Assembly (NCBI GenBank): GCA_030453285.1
Contig: JAKDKP010000207.1
Location: 1-5,399 of the forward strand
Source of the DNA: Propionibacteriales bacterium
Lineage (GTDB): Bacteria; Actinomycetota; Actinomycetes; Propionibacteriales; Propionibacteriaceae
Direction: 5' to 3'
Length of the DNA: 5,399 bases
Each line of letters begins with the position of its first letter. Position 1 is the stretch's first letter. A program made the position numbers and the translations under genes. Below are positions 1 to 5,399 of this stretch, in pieces. The notes under the pieces were generated by a model. It made no database searches, had not been told where the DNA came from, and saw nothing but the letters and a program-made list of their open reading frames with translations.

Positions 1-939
1 CACGGCGATGCCGAGGGACCGGCACTCGGTCTCGACGATGTGGCGCATCTGCTCGGCCAGTTCGTACGGCGATGCCGGCGAGTCCTGGGTGGTGTAGGCG
101 ATTCCGAAGCCGCCGCCCATGTCGAACTCGGGCATCTCGTAGCCGGTCTCGGTGGCGAACTGGGCATGCAACCGCAGCGTCCGCCGTCCGGCGACATCGA
201 ACCCCTCGGCATCGAAGATCTGCGAACCGATGTGCGAGTGGATACCGAGCAGCTCAAGATGATCATCGGCGTGGCACCTGAGCAGGGCGGCCATCGCATC
301 ACCACCGGTAATCGGAATGCCGAACTTCTGGTCCTCCCGTGCCGTGGCGATGTATTCGTGGGTGTGTGCCTCGACCCCAGCCGTCACCCGGACCAGGACA
401 CGCGGACGAACTCCACGTCCGGCGGCGATGTGCGAGAGGCGTTCAATCTCGTCGGTGGAGTCGACGATGATCCGACCCACCCCGGCATCCAGGGCCTGGT
501 ACAGCTCCTCGTCGGACTTGTTGTTGCCATGCATGCCGATCCGGGCCGGGTCGACGCCGGCGCGCAGGGCCACCGCCAGCTCACCACCGGAACACACGTC
601 GAGGAATAGCCCCTCCTCGGCCACCCAGGTGGCGATCGCCACCGACAGGAAGGACTTGCCGGCATAGAAGACGTCCCATCCGGTGAACGCGTCGACGAAG
701 GTGCGGGCCCGGGAGCGGAGATCGACCTCATCGACCACCAGCGCGGGGGTACCGACAGCCGCGGCGAGGGCGGACACGCTGACACCGGCCACCGACAGCT
801 CACCGCCGCCGGCCTTGGTGACCTCGGAGCTCCACAACGGCGCCACCAACTGATTGACGTCGGAGGGGGGCTGCAACCAGGCCGGCCCGTGGGTTCCGAC
901 ATCGCCGTGAATGGCTCCCGCCACGTGGGTGTGGGTCAT
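1..939 (-). CDS. lysA: Diaminopimelate decarboxylase, N-terminal 313 residues (3' end outside window)
   Basis: This is the PLP-dependent enzyme that decarboxylates meso-diaminopimelate to L-lysine, the last step of lysine synthesis, in the cytoplasm. The frame stays open from ATG 939-937 to the left edge. It shows the fold-type III (alanine racemase-like) signatures: FYAGKS around residues 91-96, with Lys95 as the expected Schiff-base lysine; DVCSGGE at 114-120; HGNNKS at 137-142; HSHIGSQ at 234-240; and the glycine loop GGGFGI at 275-280, which binds PLP phosphate. The family is usually about 420-470 residues, so the C-terminal third is missing, including the Cys and Tyr active-site residues contributed across the dimer. 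The start has only a weak GGCAGG Shine-Dalgarno (954-949) nine bases upstream. An AAGGA at 964-960 is too far from this ATG. Many actinobacteria have argS directly upstream of lysA; here a divergent tRNA-Arg lies there instead. Identity is secure; the exact start is less so. Confidence 0.96.
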   Translation of the reverse strand, partial: MTHTHVAGAIHGDVGTHGPAWLQPPSDVNQLVAPLWSSEVTKAGGGELSVAGVSVSALAAAVGTPALVVDEVDLRSRARTFVDAFTGWDVFYAGKSFLSVAIATWVAEEGLFLDVCSGGELAVALRAGVDPARIGMHGNNKSDEELYQALDAGVGRIIVDSTDEIERLSHIAAGRGVRPRVLVRVTAGVEAHTHEYIATAREDQKFGIPITGGDAMAALLRCHADDHLELLGIHSHIGSQIFDAEGFDVAGRRTLRLHAQFATETGYEMPEFDMGGGFGIAYTTQDSPASPYELAEQMRHIVETECRSLGIAV

Positions 940-1183
940 GCCGGCCAGCCTGCCAGAGTTCCTTGATCTGGTTGGGGCCCGGACCAGTGCGTGGGCCCCG
1001 TCGTCCCGTACGGATCGGAAAATCGGCACGTGTACGGCCACTGCTGGCAGATGTGGACAGCAACGGTCGCCTGCGTGCCGATCTTGCGGGACCGCGCCTG
1101 CGCCTGACCAGGAGAGACCGAACACTCCGCGGCGCAGGGAGCACGCCGGCGGTGGTACAGTTCCCACCGCGGTCCGGCACCGG
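940..1183. other. Divergent intergenic region between lysA (-) and tRNA-Arg (+)
   Basis: This 244-bp spacer must carry the promoters for lysA leftwards and the tRNA rightwards. No convincing ORF with a ribosome binding site is seen. Visible structure: GGGGCCC at 974-980 paired with GGGCCCC at 993-999; CTGGT at 968-972 paired with ACCAG at 983-987; and a perfect 7-bp inverted repeat at 1149-1155/1164-1170. I could not identify a clear -35/-10 pair for lysA. Confidence 0.6.
1156..1161 (+). promoter_or_regulatory. Possible -10 element for tRNA-Arg
   Basis: TACAGT lies 22 bp before the tRNA and fits the actinobacterial TAnnnT -10 pattern. Transcription would begin about 16 bases upstream of the mature 5' end. 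No good -35 is present at the right spacing (the hexamer there is close to GCGCAG). The hexamer sits in the loop of an inverted repeat, GCGGTGG (1149-1155) and CCACCGC (1164-1170). This is a positional inference only. Confidence 0.3.
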
Positions 1184-1255
1184 GCCCCCGTAGCTCAGGG
1201 GATAGAGCACCGCCCTCCGGAGGCGGGAGCGCAGGTTCGAATCCTGCCGGGGGCG
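1184..1255 (+). tRNA. tRNA-Arg, anticodon CCG (reads CGG)
   Basis: A full cloverleaf can be drawn. The acceptor stem GCCCCCG (1184-1190) pairs with CGGGGGC (1248-1254). The D stem GCTC (1193-1196) pairs with GAGC (1205-1208). The anticodon stem CCGCC (1210-1214) pairs perfectly with GGCGG (1222-1226) around loop CTCCGGA, which puts anticodon CCG at 1217-1219. The T stem GCAGG/CCTGC encloses TTCGAAT. The discriminator base is G1255. CCA is not encoded; the genome continues CAC, so CCA must be added after transcription. At 72 nt with a 4-nt variable loop it is normal for this class. CGG is a frequent arginine codon in GC-rich genomes, so the tRNA should be in heavy use. Confidence 0.97.
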
Positions 1256-1258
1256 CAC

Positions 1259-1279
1259 TGTGATGTCTCAAGACATTGG
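1259..1279. repeat. Putative terminal inverted repeat of the IS remnant
   Basis: The sequence starts with TGT, as IS481-family ends usually do. It contains a near-palindrome, ATGTCT-CA-AGACAT (1263-1276), in which only the central dinucleotide breaks the symmetry. No partner copy was found elsewhere in the window, as expected for a one-ended remnant. Confidence 0.4.
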
Positions 1280-2287
1280 AATAGCCCGAACCTGCGTGGT
1301 GCTGGTTCGGGCTATTGCTTTGTGGGTCCGGGTGGGCTGCCGGTGGGCTGGTAGTCGCGGCGTGGGTCGATGGTGAGGTGGCGCAGGATTTCGCCGGTGG
1401 CGGTCGCGTTCGGACGGCGGTCGCGTTCGGAGTGGTGTGCGCCCTGAGGGTGACCCCGACTTTCGGCGTCTGGACGGCGCGGCGCGCACAGTTCCTCGCG
1501 TGTCTGCCCGTCTGGATGTCGAAAGTCGGGTGCTAGGCCGACATGCTCGACCATCACGATCGACCGGCCCTGTTGCCGACGACCCGGGACAGCGTGTCGC
1601 CGATGTGAGGTGTGTGCTGAGCAGCAGAGTGGCCGAGAATCGATCCTTCGTTGCCCCCGTGAGAAGGGTGTTGAGCAAGGCACGCTCCTTGGGCGACAGC
1701 GGCACCGAATCCAGGTGGGCCAGTCGACGTGACCCTGCCGATAGCGGGATGTCATGGATCGTGAACAAACCGTCCATGATCGTCTCGACACAGATCGCCG
1801 ACCAGTAGCCCATGGCCGCAGGGTCCTCGCTCCTCACCCGATGAAGCTTCGCCCGTCCATGCCACAGCCGCGTCGCCAGCTCCTCCTTGAGTTGCCCGGA
1901 CGCGCGATAGGTGACCCGAGCGTGTTGTGCCGCGTCCTTGATCCGCTCCCCTGCCTGATCGACCTGATGGAGCACGACGGCGTCGAGAAGCGCATACAGC
2001 CAGGACGCTTTCGGGCGGTGGAACCGAGCAATCCACCCTTGTGCCGAGTGACTGATGATCTCCACAAGAAGGTCGCCCTCGACGAGGCGAACCATGGGCG
2101 CATCAGCGTCGGCATCCACGACCAGAAGGTCCACGTCGGACATGGGCAGATGATCATCACGGGCGACGGATCCGGCAAGCAGCACGGCCTCGACTCTTGG
2201 TCTGGCCGACAGCAGACGCGACAACCGATCGGCGGCGGATCGGTGACGATCGGGTGGGGTGCTCGTGGTCGACCACGAGATGATCAT
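1268..2287 (-). CDS. MNT/KNT-fold nucleotidyltransferase, probably frameshifted near its 3' end
   Basis: The first ~220 residues form a nucleotidyltransferase domain of the polymerase-beta superfamily. LLAGSVARDD carries the GS pair at 39-40, followed by SDVDLLVV with Asp51 and Asp53; Glu76 in LVEII fits as the third metal-binding carboxylate. An alpha-helical domain follows (about 120-220), as in kanamycin nucleotidyltransferase-like and MNT proteins. Such enzymes transfer NMP to small molecules or proteins; the target here is unknown. As written the frame gives 339 aa, but after about residue 224 it becomes Arg/Pro/Ser-rich with poor third-position GC. From 1610 another frame reads PHIGDTLSRVVGNRAGRS with good codon use and ends at TGA 1556-1554. 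Removing one CA unit from the CA run at 1610-1616 joins the frames into a 243-aa protein. The start ATG (2287-2285) lacks a clear Shine-Dalgarno. It follows copA by 37 bp with no terminator, so it is probably co-transcribed. Confidence 0.75.
   Translation of the reverse strand: MIISWSTTSTPPDRHRSAADRLSRLLSARPRVEAVLLAGSVARDDHLPMSDVDLLVVDADADAPMVRLVEGDLLVEIISHSAQGWIARFHRPKASWLYALLDAVVLHQVDQAGERIKDAAQHARVTYRASGQLKEELATRLWHGRAKLHRVRSEDPAAMGYWSAICVETIMDGLFTIHDIPLSAGSRRLAHLDSVPLSPKERALLNTLLTGATKDRFSATLLLSTHLTSATRCPGSSATGPVDRDGRACRPSTRLSTSRRADTRGTVRAAPSRRRKSGSPSGRTPLRTRPPSERDRHRRNPAPPHHRPTPRLPAHRQPTRTHKAIARTSTTQVRAIPMS
1280..1316 (+). terminator. Strong hairpin downstream of tRNA-Arg, probable terminator
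   Basis: AATAGCCCGAACC (1280-1292) and GGTTCGGGCTATT (1304-1316) form a perfect 13-bp stem with an 11-nt loop. The plus-strand 3' side reads GCTTTGTGG, a weak T stretch, so the hairpin can stop tRNA transcription. The minus-strand side has no T run. The TAG stop of the transposase fragment lies in the stem, so the hairpin may have come with the insertion sequence. It would act on leftward transcripts too. Confidence 0.7.
1312..1410 (-). pseudogene. C-terminal fragment of an IS481-like transposase
   Basis: About 32 codons plus stop read NATATGEILRHLTIDP, then RRDYQPTG, then a Gly/Pro-rich end with Lys-Gln before TAG (1314-1312). The third codon position is mostly C or G, which is how a real gene in this genome would look. 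The motif resembles the end of IS481-family transposases, which lies after the DDE catalytic core. The core, the helix-turn-helix and a start codon are all absent, so the product cannot be functional. A 17-bp tandem duplication (1399-1432) breaks the frame at the upstream edge. If one copy is removed, the upstream reading becomes KVGVTLRAHTTP running into NATATGEI. Whether that extension is genuine transposase sequence is unclear. Confidence 0.42.
1399..1432. repeat. 17-bp tandem direct repeat, two copies
   Basis: GGCGGTCGCGTTCGGA occurs at 1399-1414 and again at 1416-1431, a period of 17 bp. Because 17 is not a multiple of three, the duplication shifts any reading frame crossing it. It lies at the upstream edge of the transposase fragment. 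Confidence 0.85.
1455..1530. repeat. Inverted repeat CCCGACTTTCG / CGAAAGTCGGG
   Basis: The perfect 11-bp arms at 1455-1465 and 1520-1530 are separated by 54 bp. Just inside each arm is a partly matching segment, and GTCTGGA occurs in direct orientation at 1468-1474 and 1510-1516. It lies 24 bp past the probable ancestral stop of the nucleotidyltransferase (1554). It could be that gene's transcription terminator, although the loop is long and no T run follows on the minus strand. It could also be residue from a mobile element. Confidence 0.5.
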
Positions 2288-2324
2288 GCCAGTTGTTCGG
2301 CGGCAGACCAGACCTACGCGGTGA

Positions 2325-4601
2325 TCATCTCCGACGGTGGGGCGTGTAGTTGCGGAGTCGGAGGCTGTTGCCGATCACGAACAGGGAGGACAGGGCCATG
2401 GTGAAGCCGGCAATGATGGGGTTCAGCCAGCCGACGGCGGCGATCGGGATGGCGGCGGCGTTGTAGCCGAAGGCCCAGATCAGATTTCCGCGGATGGTCC
2501 GCATGGTGCGACGGGACAGCTCGATCGCGTCGGCGATGGCGTCGACGTGGCGGCGTACGACGATGACGTCGGCGGCCCGCATGGCGAGGTCGGTGCCACT
2601 GGCAATGGCGATGCCAAGATCGGCCGTGGCCAGCGCGGCCGCGTCGTTGATCCCGTCGCCGACCATGACGACCCGCTCCCCCGTGCCCTGCAGGGCCTCG
2701 ACCGTTGCGGCCTTCTGGGTCGGGAGGACCTGCGGAATCACCGTGTCCACGCCAATGGCGGCGCCGACACGGTTGGCCGGTCCTTCCCGATCGCCGGTCA
2801 GCAGCACCGTCCGCAGGCCGAGTGTGGAGAGTCTGGCAACCATCGCCTGTGCGTCGGGTCGGATGGTGTCGCTGAGCTGGATGCCGCCCACGATCTGGGT
2901 CTCGTCGGCCACCAGCACACTGGCTTCGACGTCGGCACGTTCGTCGAACGCTCGTGCTTGGTCCGAGAGGGCGAATCCCGCTTCGCCGAGCCAGGCTGCG
3001 CTCCCCACCCGGATGGTCTGCCCGTCGATCCGCGCGCTCACGCCTTGGCCGACGTGGACCGACGTGACGTCGGTGTCGGAGCTGGCAGTGGCGTCATCGG
3101 ATGCCTCGTGCAGCCGGGCGATCGCTCGACCCAGAGGATGTTCGGAGTCACGTTCGGCCAGTGCGGCGAGGCGACCAACTGTTGTCGATTCGTACGCCGG
3201 AGTGAAGCTCACCACCTCGTCGACAGTGAACTCGCCGGTGGTGATGGTGCCAGTCTTGTCGAGGACGGCGGTCGTCACGTGGCCGCTGGTTTCGAAGGCG
3301 TCCGGGCCCTTGATCACGATGCCCAGCTGCCCGGCTCGGCCAATGCCCACCATGATGGCGGTCGGGGTGGCGAGCCCGAGCGCGCAGGGGCAGGCAATCA
3401 CCAGCACCGACAGCGCGGCGCTGACCGACCGGGGCAGGTCGCCGGTGAGCAGCAGCCATCCGATCAAGGTGGCTGCCGCGATCAGCAGAACGGCGGGGAC
3501 GAAGATGGAGACGACTCGATCAACCAGCCGCTGCACATTGGCCTTACGGGCCTGGGCCTGCTCGGCGAGGGTGGCCATCTGCTCGAGTTGGGTCGCCGAT
3601 CCGGTCCGGTCGACCGTGGCGATCAGCACTCCGCTCAGATTGACCGTGCCGGCATGCACGGAGTCTCCGGCCGAGACCTCCCGGGGACGAGCCTCCCCGG
3701 TCATGGCGGAAGTGTCGATCGACGTGGAGCCGACCGTGACCGTGGCATCTGCCGGAATGACTTCACCGGCCCGTACGACCAAGGAGTCACCCACCTCGAC
3801 CGCGGCGATCGGAACCGACACATCTCGACCGTCCGTACGGCGGAGTCGAGCCTGCTTCGGGGCCAGGGATCGAAGGGCACCGAGGACATCGGAAGCGGCG
3901 CCCCTGGCTCTGAGCTCGAAGTAGCGTCCGATCAACTGGAAGGTTGTGACGGCGGCCGCGACCTCCAGATAGAACGTGTCCGCACCGGCGGGCACCTCAC
4001 CCCAGCCCAGCCAGTACCGGGAGACGGCGCCGCTGCCGAAGAGGATCGACCCCACGGCCCACAGGTAGGCCGTGATCACCCCCAGCGAGACCAGGGTGTC
4101 CATGCTGGTGGAGCGTTGTTGCAGATTGCGCCAGGTTGCCTTGTGGAACGGCCAGGCCGCCCACAGAGCCACCGGGGTCGCGAGCGCCACGCACAGGATT
4201 TCCCAACCAGGGAAGCGCAGCGAGTCGACCAGGGCCAACCCGATGGTCAGGTTCGACAACGGCAGGGTGAGGACACCGGCGACCAGGATCCGGCGGCGCA
4301 GGGACCGCAGCTGGGCGGCGCGGTGGTCGGTGTGATCGCCGTCGGCCTCGGGTATCGCGCGGTAGCCGGCCTTCTCGACCGCGGCGACGACCGTTGCGGC
4401 CTCGGTCGGTTCCAGTCCCCTGACCACGGCCCTTTCGGTGGCGAAGTTGACCGTCGCCTGGACGTCGGGGAGTTTGTTGAGCTTGCGTTCGATCCGGTTG
4501 GCGCACGAGGCGCAGCTCATCCCGAGGACGGTGAATTCCATCGGCTCAGTTGGGCCGCTCACCCGGTCTGCCACCTGCCCACTCGTGGCTGGTTCAGTCA
4601 T
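2325..4601 (-). CDS. copA: P1B-1 type copper-exporting ATPase CopA (758 aa)
   Basis: This membrane pump uses ATP to move Cu(I) out of the cytoplasm. The order is complete. One N-terminal heavy-metal-binding domain (about 21-82) has GMSCASC with Cys30 and Cys33. Two membrane helices and two helix pairs follow. The actuator loop has TGE at 301-303, and the transmembrane metal site is CPC at 404-406. The phosphorylation motif DKTGT begins at Asp448. The nucleotide domain has HP at 488-489, TGD at 602-604 and GDGIND at 648-653. The last helices carry YN (713-714) and MALSS (735-739), the residues expected of the Cu(I) subgroup. The length is typical. The start at 4601 is set by AAGGAG (4611-4606) four bases upstream; a longer frame back to 4745 would overlap ctaG by about 150 bp. 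The 8-bp overlap with ctaG suggests translational coupling. No copper-responsive operator lies inside the window. Confidence 0.97.
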   Translation of the reverse strand: MTEPATSGQVADRVSGPTEPMEFTVLGMSCASCANRIERKLNKLPDVQATVNFATERAVVRGLEPTEAATVVAAVEKAGYRAIPEADGDHTDHRAAQLRSLRRRILVAGVLTLPLSNLTIGLALVDSLRFPGWEILCVALATPVALWAAWPFHKATWRNLQQRSTSMDTLVSLGVITAYLWAVGSILFGSGAVSRYWLGWGEVPAGADTFYLEVAAAVTTFQLIGRYFELRARGAASDVLGALRSLAPKQARLRRTDGRDVSVPIAAVEVGDSLVVRAGEVIPADATVTVGSTSIDTSAMTGEARPREVSAGDSVHAGTVNLSGVLIATVDRTGSATQLEQMATLAEQAQARKANVQRLVDRVVSIFVPAVLLIAAATLIGWLLLTGDLPRSVSAALSVLVIACPCALGLATPTAIMVGIGRAGQLGIVIKGPDAFETSGHVTTAVLDKTGTITTGEFTVDEVVSFTPAYESTTVGRLAALAERDSEHPLGRAIARLHEASDDATASSDTDVTSVHVGQGVSARIDGQTIRVGSAAWLGEAGFALSDQARAFDERADVEASVLVADETQIVGGIQLSDTIRPDAQAMVARLSTLGLRTVLLTGDREGPANRVGAAIGVDTVIPQVLPTQKAATVEALQGTGERVVMVGDGINDAAALATADLGIAIASGTDLAMRAADVIVVRRHVDAIADAIELSRRTMRTIRGNLIWAFGYNAAAIPIAAVGWLNPIIAGFTMALSSLFVIGNSLRLRNYTPHRRR

Positions 4602-5399
4602 GGTTCTCCTTGCCGACTTGTTGCCGCTCGGGAGCAGATTTGTCTTCCGAGGCTGCGGCTTGGCGTCCGGGAACAGCGGAACCGTCTCGTCGGGCCAGCT
4701 CGGCAAGCAGGTCGTTGTAGGCGTTGAGTTCTGAGTCCCCGTCACGATCGGCCTGACGATCCAGGCGGTGAGCGGTGCGCCGGTCCTGGGCCAACCACTG
4801 GGTCATCAAGGCGATGACAACGATCAGCATCGGTATCTCGCCCATGGCCCAGGTGATCTGGCCGCCGGTCTCCTGATCTCGTCCCAGGTCAGAGATCCAG
4901 CTGACATCGAGGGCGCGATAGAACTGTTCGCCGATCCCGGTACCCGAGAGCACGGCGATGGAGAAGAAGGCGTGGAAAGGCATCGCCGCGAACAGCAGGG
5001 CGAGCCGGGCAATTGGGGGTAGGTCGCGGACGGGACGATCGACCCCGATCCCTGTGCCATAGAACATGCAGCCAACGATCAGGAAGTGGAAGGTCATCAT
5101 CTGGTGGGCCCAGTGATAACGCATCGCGGTACCGAACAGGGAGCTGAAGTAGAGCACGTAGAACCCGGAAACGAAGATCAGCCACACCACCATTGGGCTG
5201 GTCAATCGCGTCACCAATGGGGCCTCCAACACCGCCTGCAGGGCACTGCGGAGTCTTGGCAGCGGCCCGGGCGCGGCGGACAACACACGCAAGGCGAGGG
5301 TGATCACTCCGCCAAGCACCAGCAGCGGCGGGGCCAGCATGCTCAACACCATGTGCACACCCATGTGCCAGCTGAACGTCACCGATGACAGCGCCCACG
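4594..5399 (-). CDS. ctaG: CtaG-domain membrane protein, C-terminal part (5' end outside window); probably a CopD/CtaG fusion
   Basis: The frame is open at the right edge. The window holds 267 residues plus TGA (4596-4594). They match the caa3-type CtaG domain of cytochrome c oxidase assembly and copper insertion. His-containing motifs precede hydrophobic helices: SWHMGVHMVLSM near 9-20, HQMMTFHF near 98-104 and MPFHAFFS near 139-146. About five membrane segments can be drawn (roughly 17-38, 69-90, 98-118, 130-152, 182-202), followed by a hydrophilic charged tail. The tail contains DSELNAYNDLLAELARRD (221-238), which resembles the conserved end of actinobacterial proteins that join CopD (copper resistance) to CtaG. 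The N-terminal CopD part would lie beyond the window, so the fusion is inferred. A GTG at 5382 is in frame, but the frame continues upstream with WALSS, so it is not the likely start. The gene overlaps copA by 8 bp. Confidence 0.88.
   Translation of the reverse strand, partial: WALSSVTFSWHMGVHMVLSMLAPPLLVLGGVITLALRVLSAAPGPLPRLRSALQAVLEAPLVTRLTSPMVVWLIFVSGFYVLYFSSLFGTAMRYHWAHQMMTFHFLIVGCMFYGTGIGVDRPVRDLPPIARLALLFAAMPFHAFFSIAVLSGTGIGEQFYRALDVSWISDLGRDQETGGQITWAMGEIPMLIVVIALMTQWLAQDRRTAHRLDRQADRDGDSELNAYNDLLAELARRDGSAVPGRQAAASEDKSAPERQQVGKENHD
4606..4611 (-). promoter_or_regulatory. Ribosome binding site for copA
   Basis: AAGGAG on the minus strand lies inside the last codons of ctaG, four bases before the copA ATG (4601-4599). 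It decides the start in favour of the 758-aa product over the longer open frame that begins at 4745. Confidence 0.8.

Larger units (their letters stand above)
1259..1410 (-). mobile_element. Remnant of the 3' end of an IS481-like insertion sequence
   Basis: Three signs point to a truncated insertion sequence whose transposase read on the minus strand. A terminal-repeat-like sequence beginning TGTGATGTCTC starts at 1259. A hairpin lies just inside it. Next comes a coding stretch ending at the TAG in 1314-1312, whose residues (TGEILRHLTIDP, then RRDYQPTG) resemble, from memory, the extreme C-terminus of actinobacterial IS481-family transposases. The catalytic domain and the opposite terminal repeat are not in the window. 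The inner boundary is uncertain: clear similarity ends near 1410, but the 1411-1553 stretch could also derive from the element. It sits three bases after the tRNA-Arg gene. The family assignment rests on motif recognition, not on a search. Confidence 0.45.

Noticed and set aside
384..902. A 172-codon minus-strand frame inside lysA
   Set aside because: It is a frame shadow, Ser/Pro/Arg-rich; the correct frame of the same strand shows the PLP-lysine and glycine-loop motifs of LysA.
936..1271. Minus-strand frames crossing the tRNA (800-1258 and 936-1271)
   Set aside because: They run antisense through tRNA-Arg, have no domain or ribosome binding site, and one overlaps the start of lysA.
1184..1316. 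tRNA-Arg as a phage or integrative element attachment site
   Set aside because: No integrase gene and no second copy of the tRNA 3' end are in the window; the IS remnant explains the foreign-looking sequence better.
1315..1808. Plus-strand frames at 1315-1536 and 1437-1808
   Set aside because: No ribosome binding site and no recognisable domain; the second lies opposite the nucleotidyltransferase and the first opposite the transposase-like fragment.
1256..2287. A complete MNT/HEPN toxin-antitoxin pair
   Set aside because: The nucleotidyltransferase domain fits the MNT fold, but no separate HEPN gene with an Rx4-6H motif is seen next to it.
2337..4727. A 796-codon open frame on the plus strand opposite copA
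   Set aside because: It is an antisense shadow of a GC-rich gene, where stops are rare. Its translation is Gly/Asp/His-rich with no domain, and the minus strand carries an unambiguous CopA.
4602..4745. A longer copA beginning at 4745
   Set aside because: The extra 48 residues overlap the ctaG 3' end in another frame and look non-native, while a good ribosome binding site precedes the ATG at 4601.

Overview
The window is high-GC bacterial DNA. Its genes favour G or C at the third codon position, which suggests an actinobacterium. The gene set fits: lysA beside tRNA-Arg(CCG), and a CtaG-domain protein with the tail seen in actinobacterial CopD/CtaG fusion proteins. A member of the Propionibacteriaceae is possible, but that is a guess. 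No complete replicon, CRISPR array or new defence system is visible.

Layout. Positions 1-939 (minus) hold the first 313 residues of diaminopimelate decarboxylase (lysA), which runs off the left edge. A 244-bp divergent spacer (940-1183) follows, then tRNA-Arg(CCG) at 1184-1255 (plus). Next, 1259 to about 1410 looks like a decayed end of an IS481-like insertion sequence: a terminal-repeat-like sequence starting TGT, a strong 13-bp hairpin, and about 32 in-frame codons of a transposase C-terminus. Positions 1411-1553 hold no convincing gene, only a long-loop inverted repeat and part of a 17-bp tandem duplication.

From 1554 to the right edge everything is on the minus strand. In transcription order: the C-terminal part of a CtaG-domain membrane protein (5399-4594), a complete P1B-1 copper-exporting ATPase (copA, 4601-2325, overlapping ctaG by 8 bp), and 37 bp later a nucleotidyltransferase of the MNT/KNT fold (start 2287). 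These three probably form one transcript. The CtaG and CopA products are membrane proteins for copper handling and cytochrome oxidase assembly. The nucleotidyltransferase has no obvious copper link.

The most notable point is that the nucleotidyltransferase seems to be frameshifted near its end by one extra CA unit in a short CA run (1610-1616). Removing two bases restores a protein-like C-terminus and a TGA stop at 1554-1556, giving 243 aa. As it stands, the frame runs on through the insertion-sequence remnant to 1268 and gains an Arg/Pro/Ser-rich tail.
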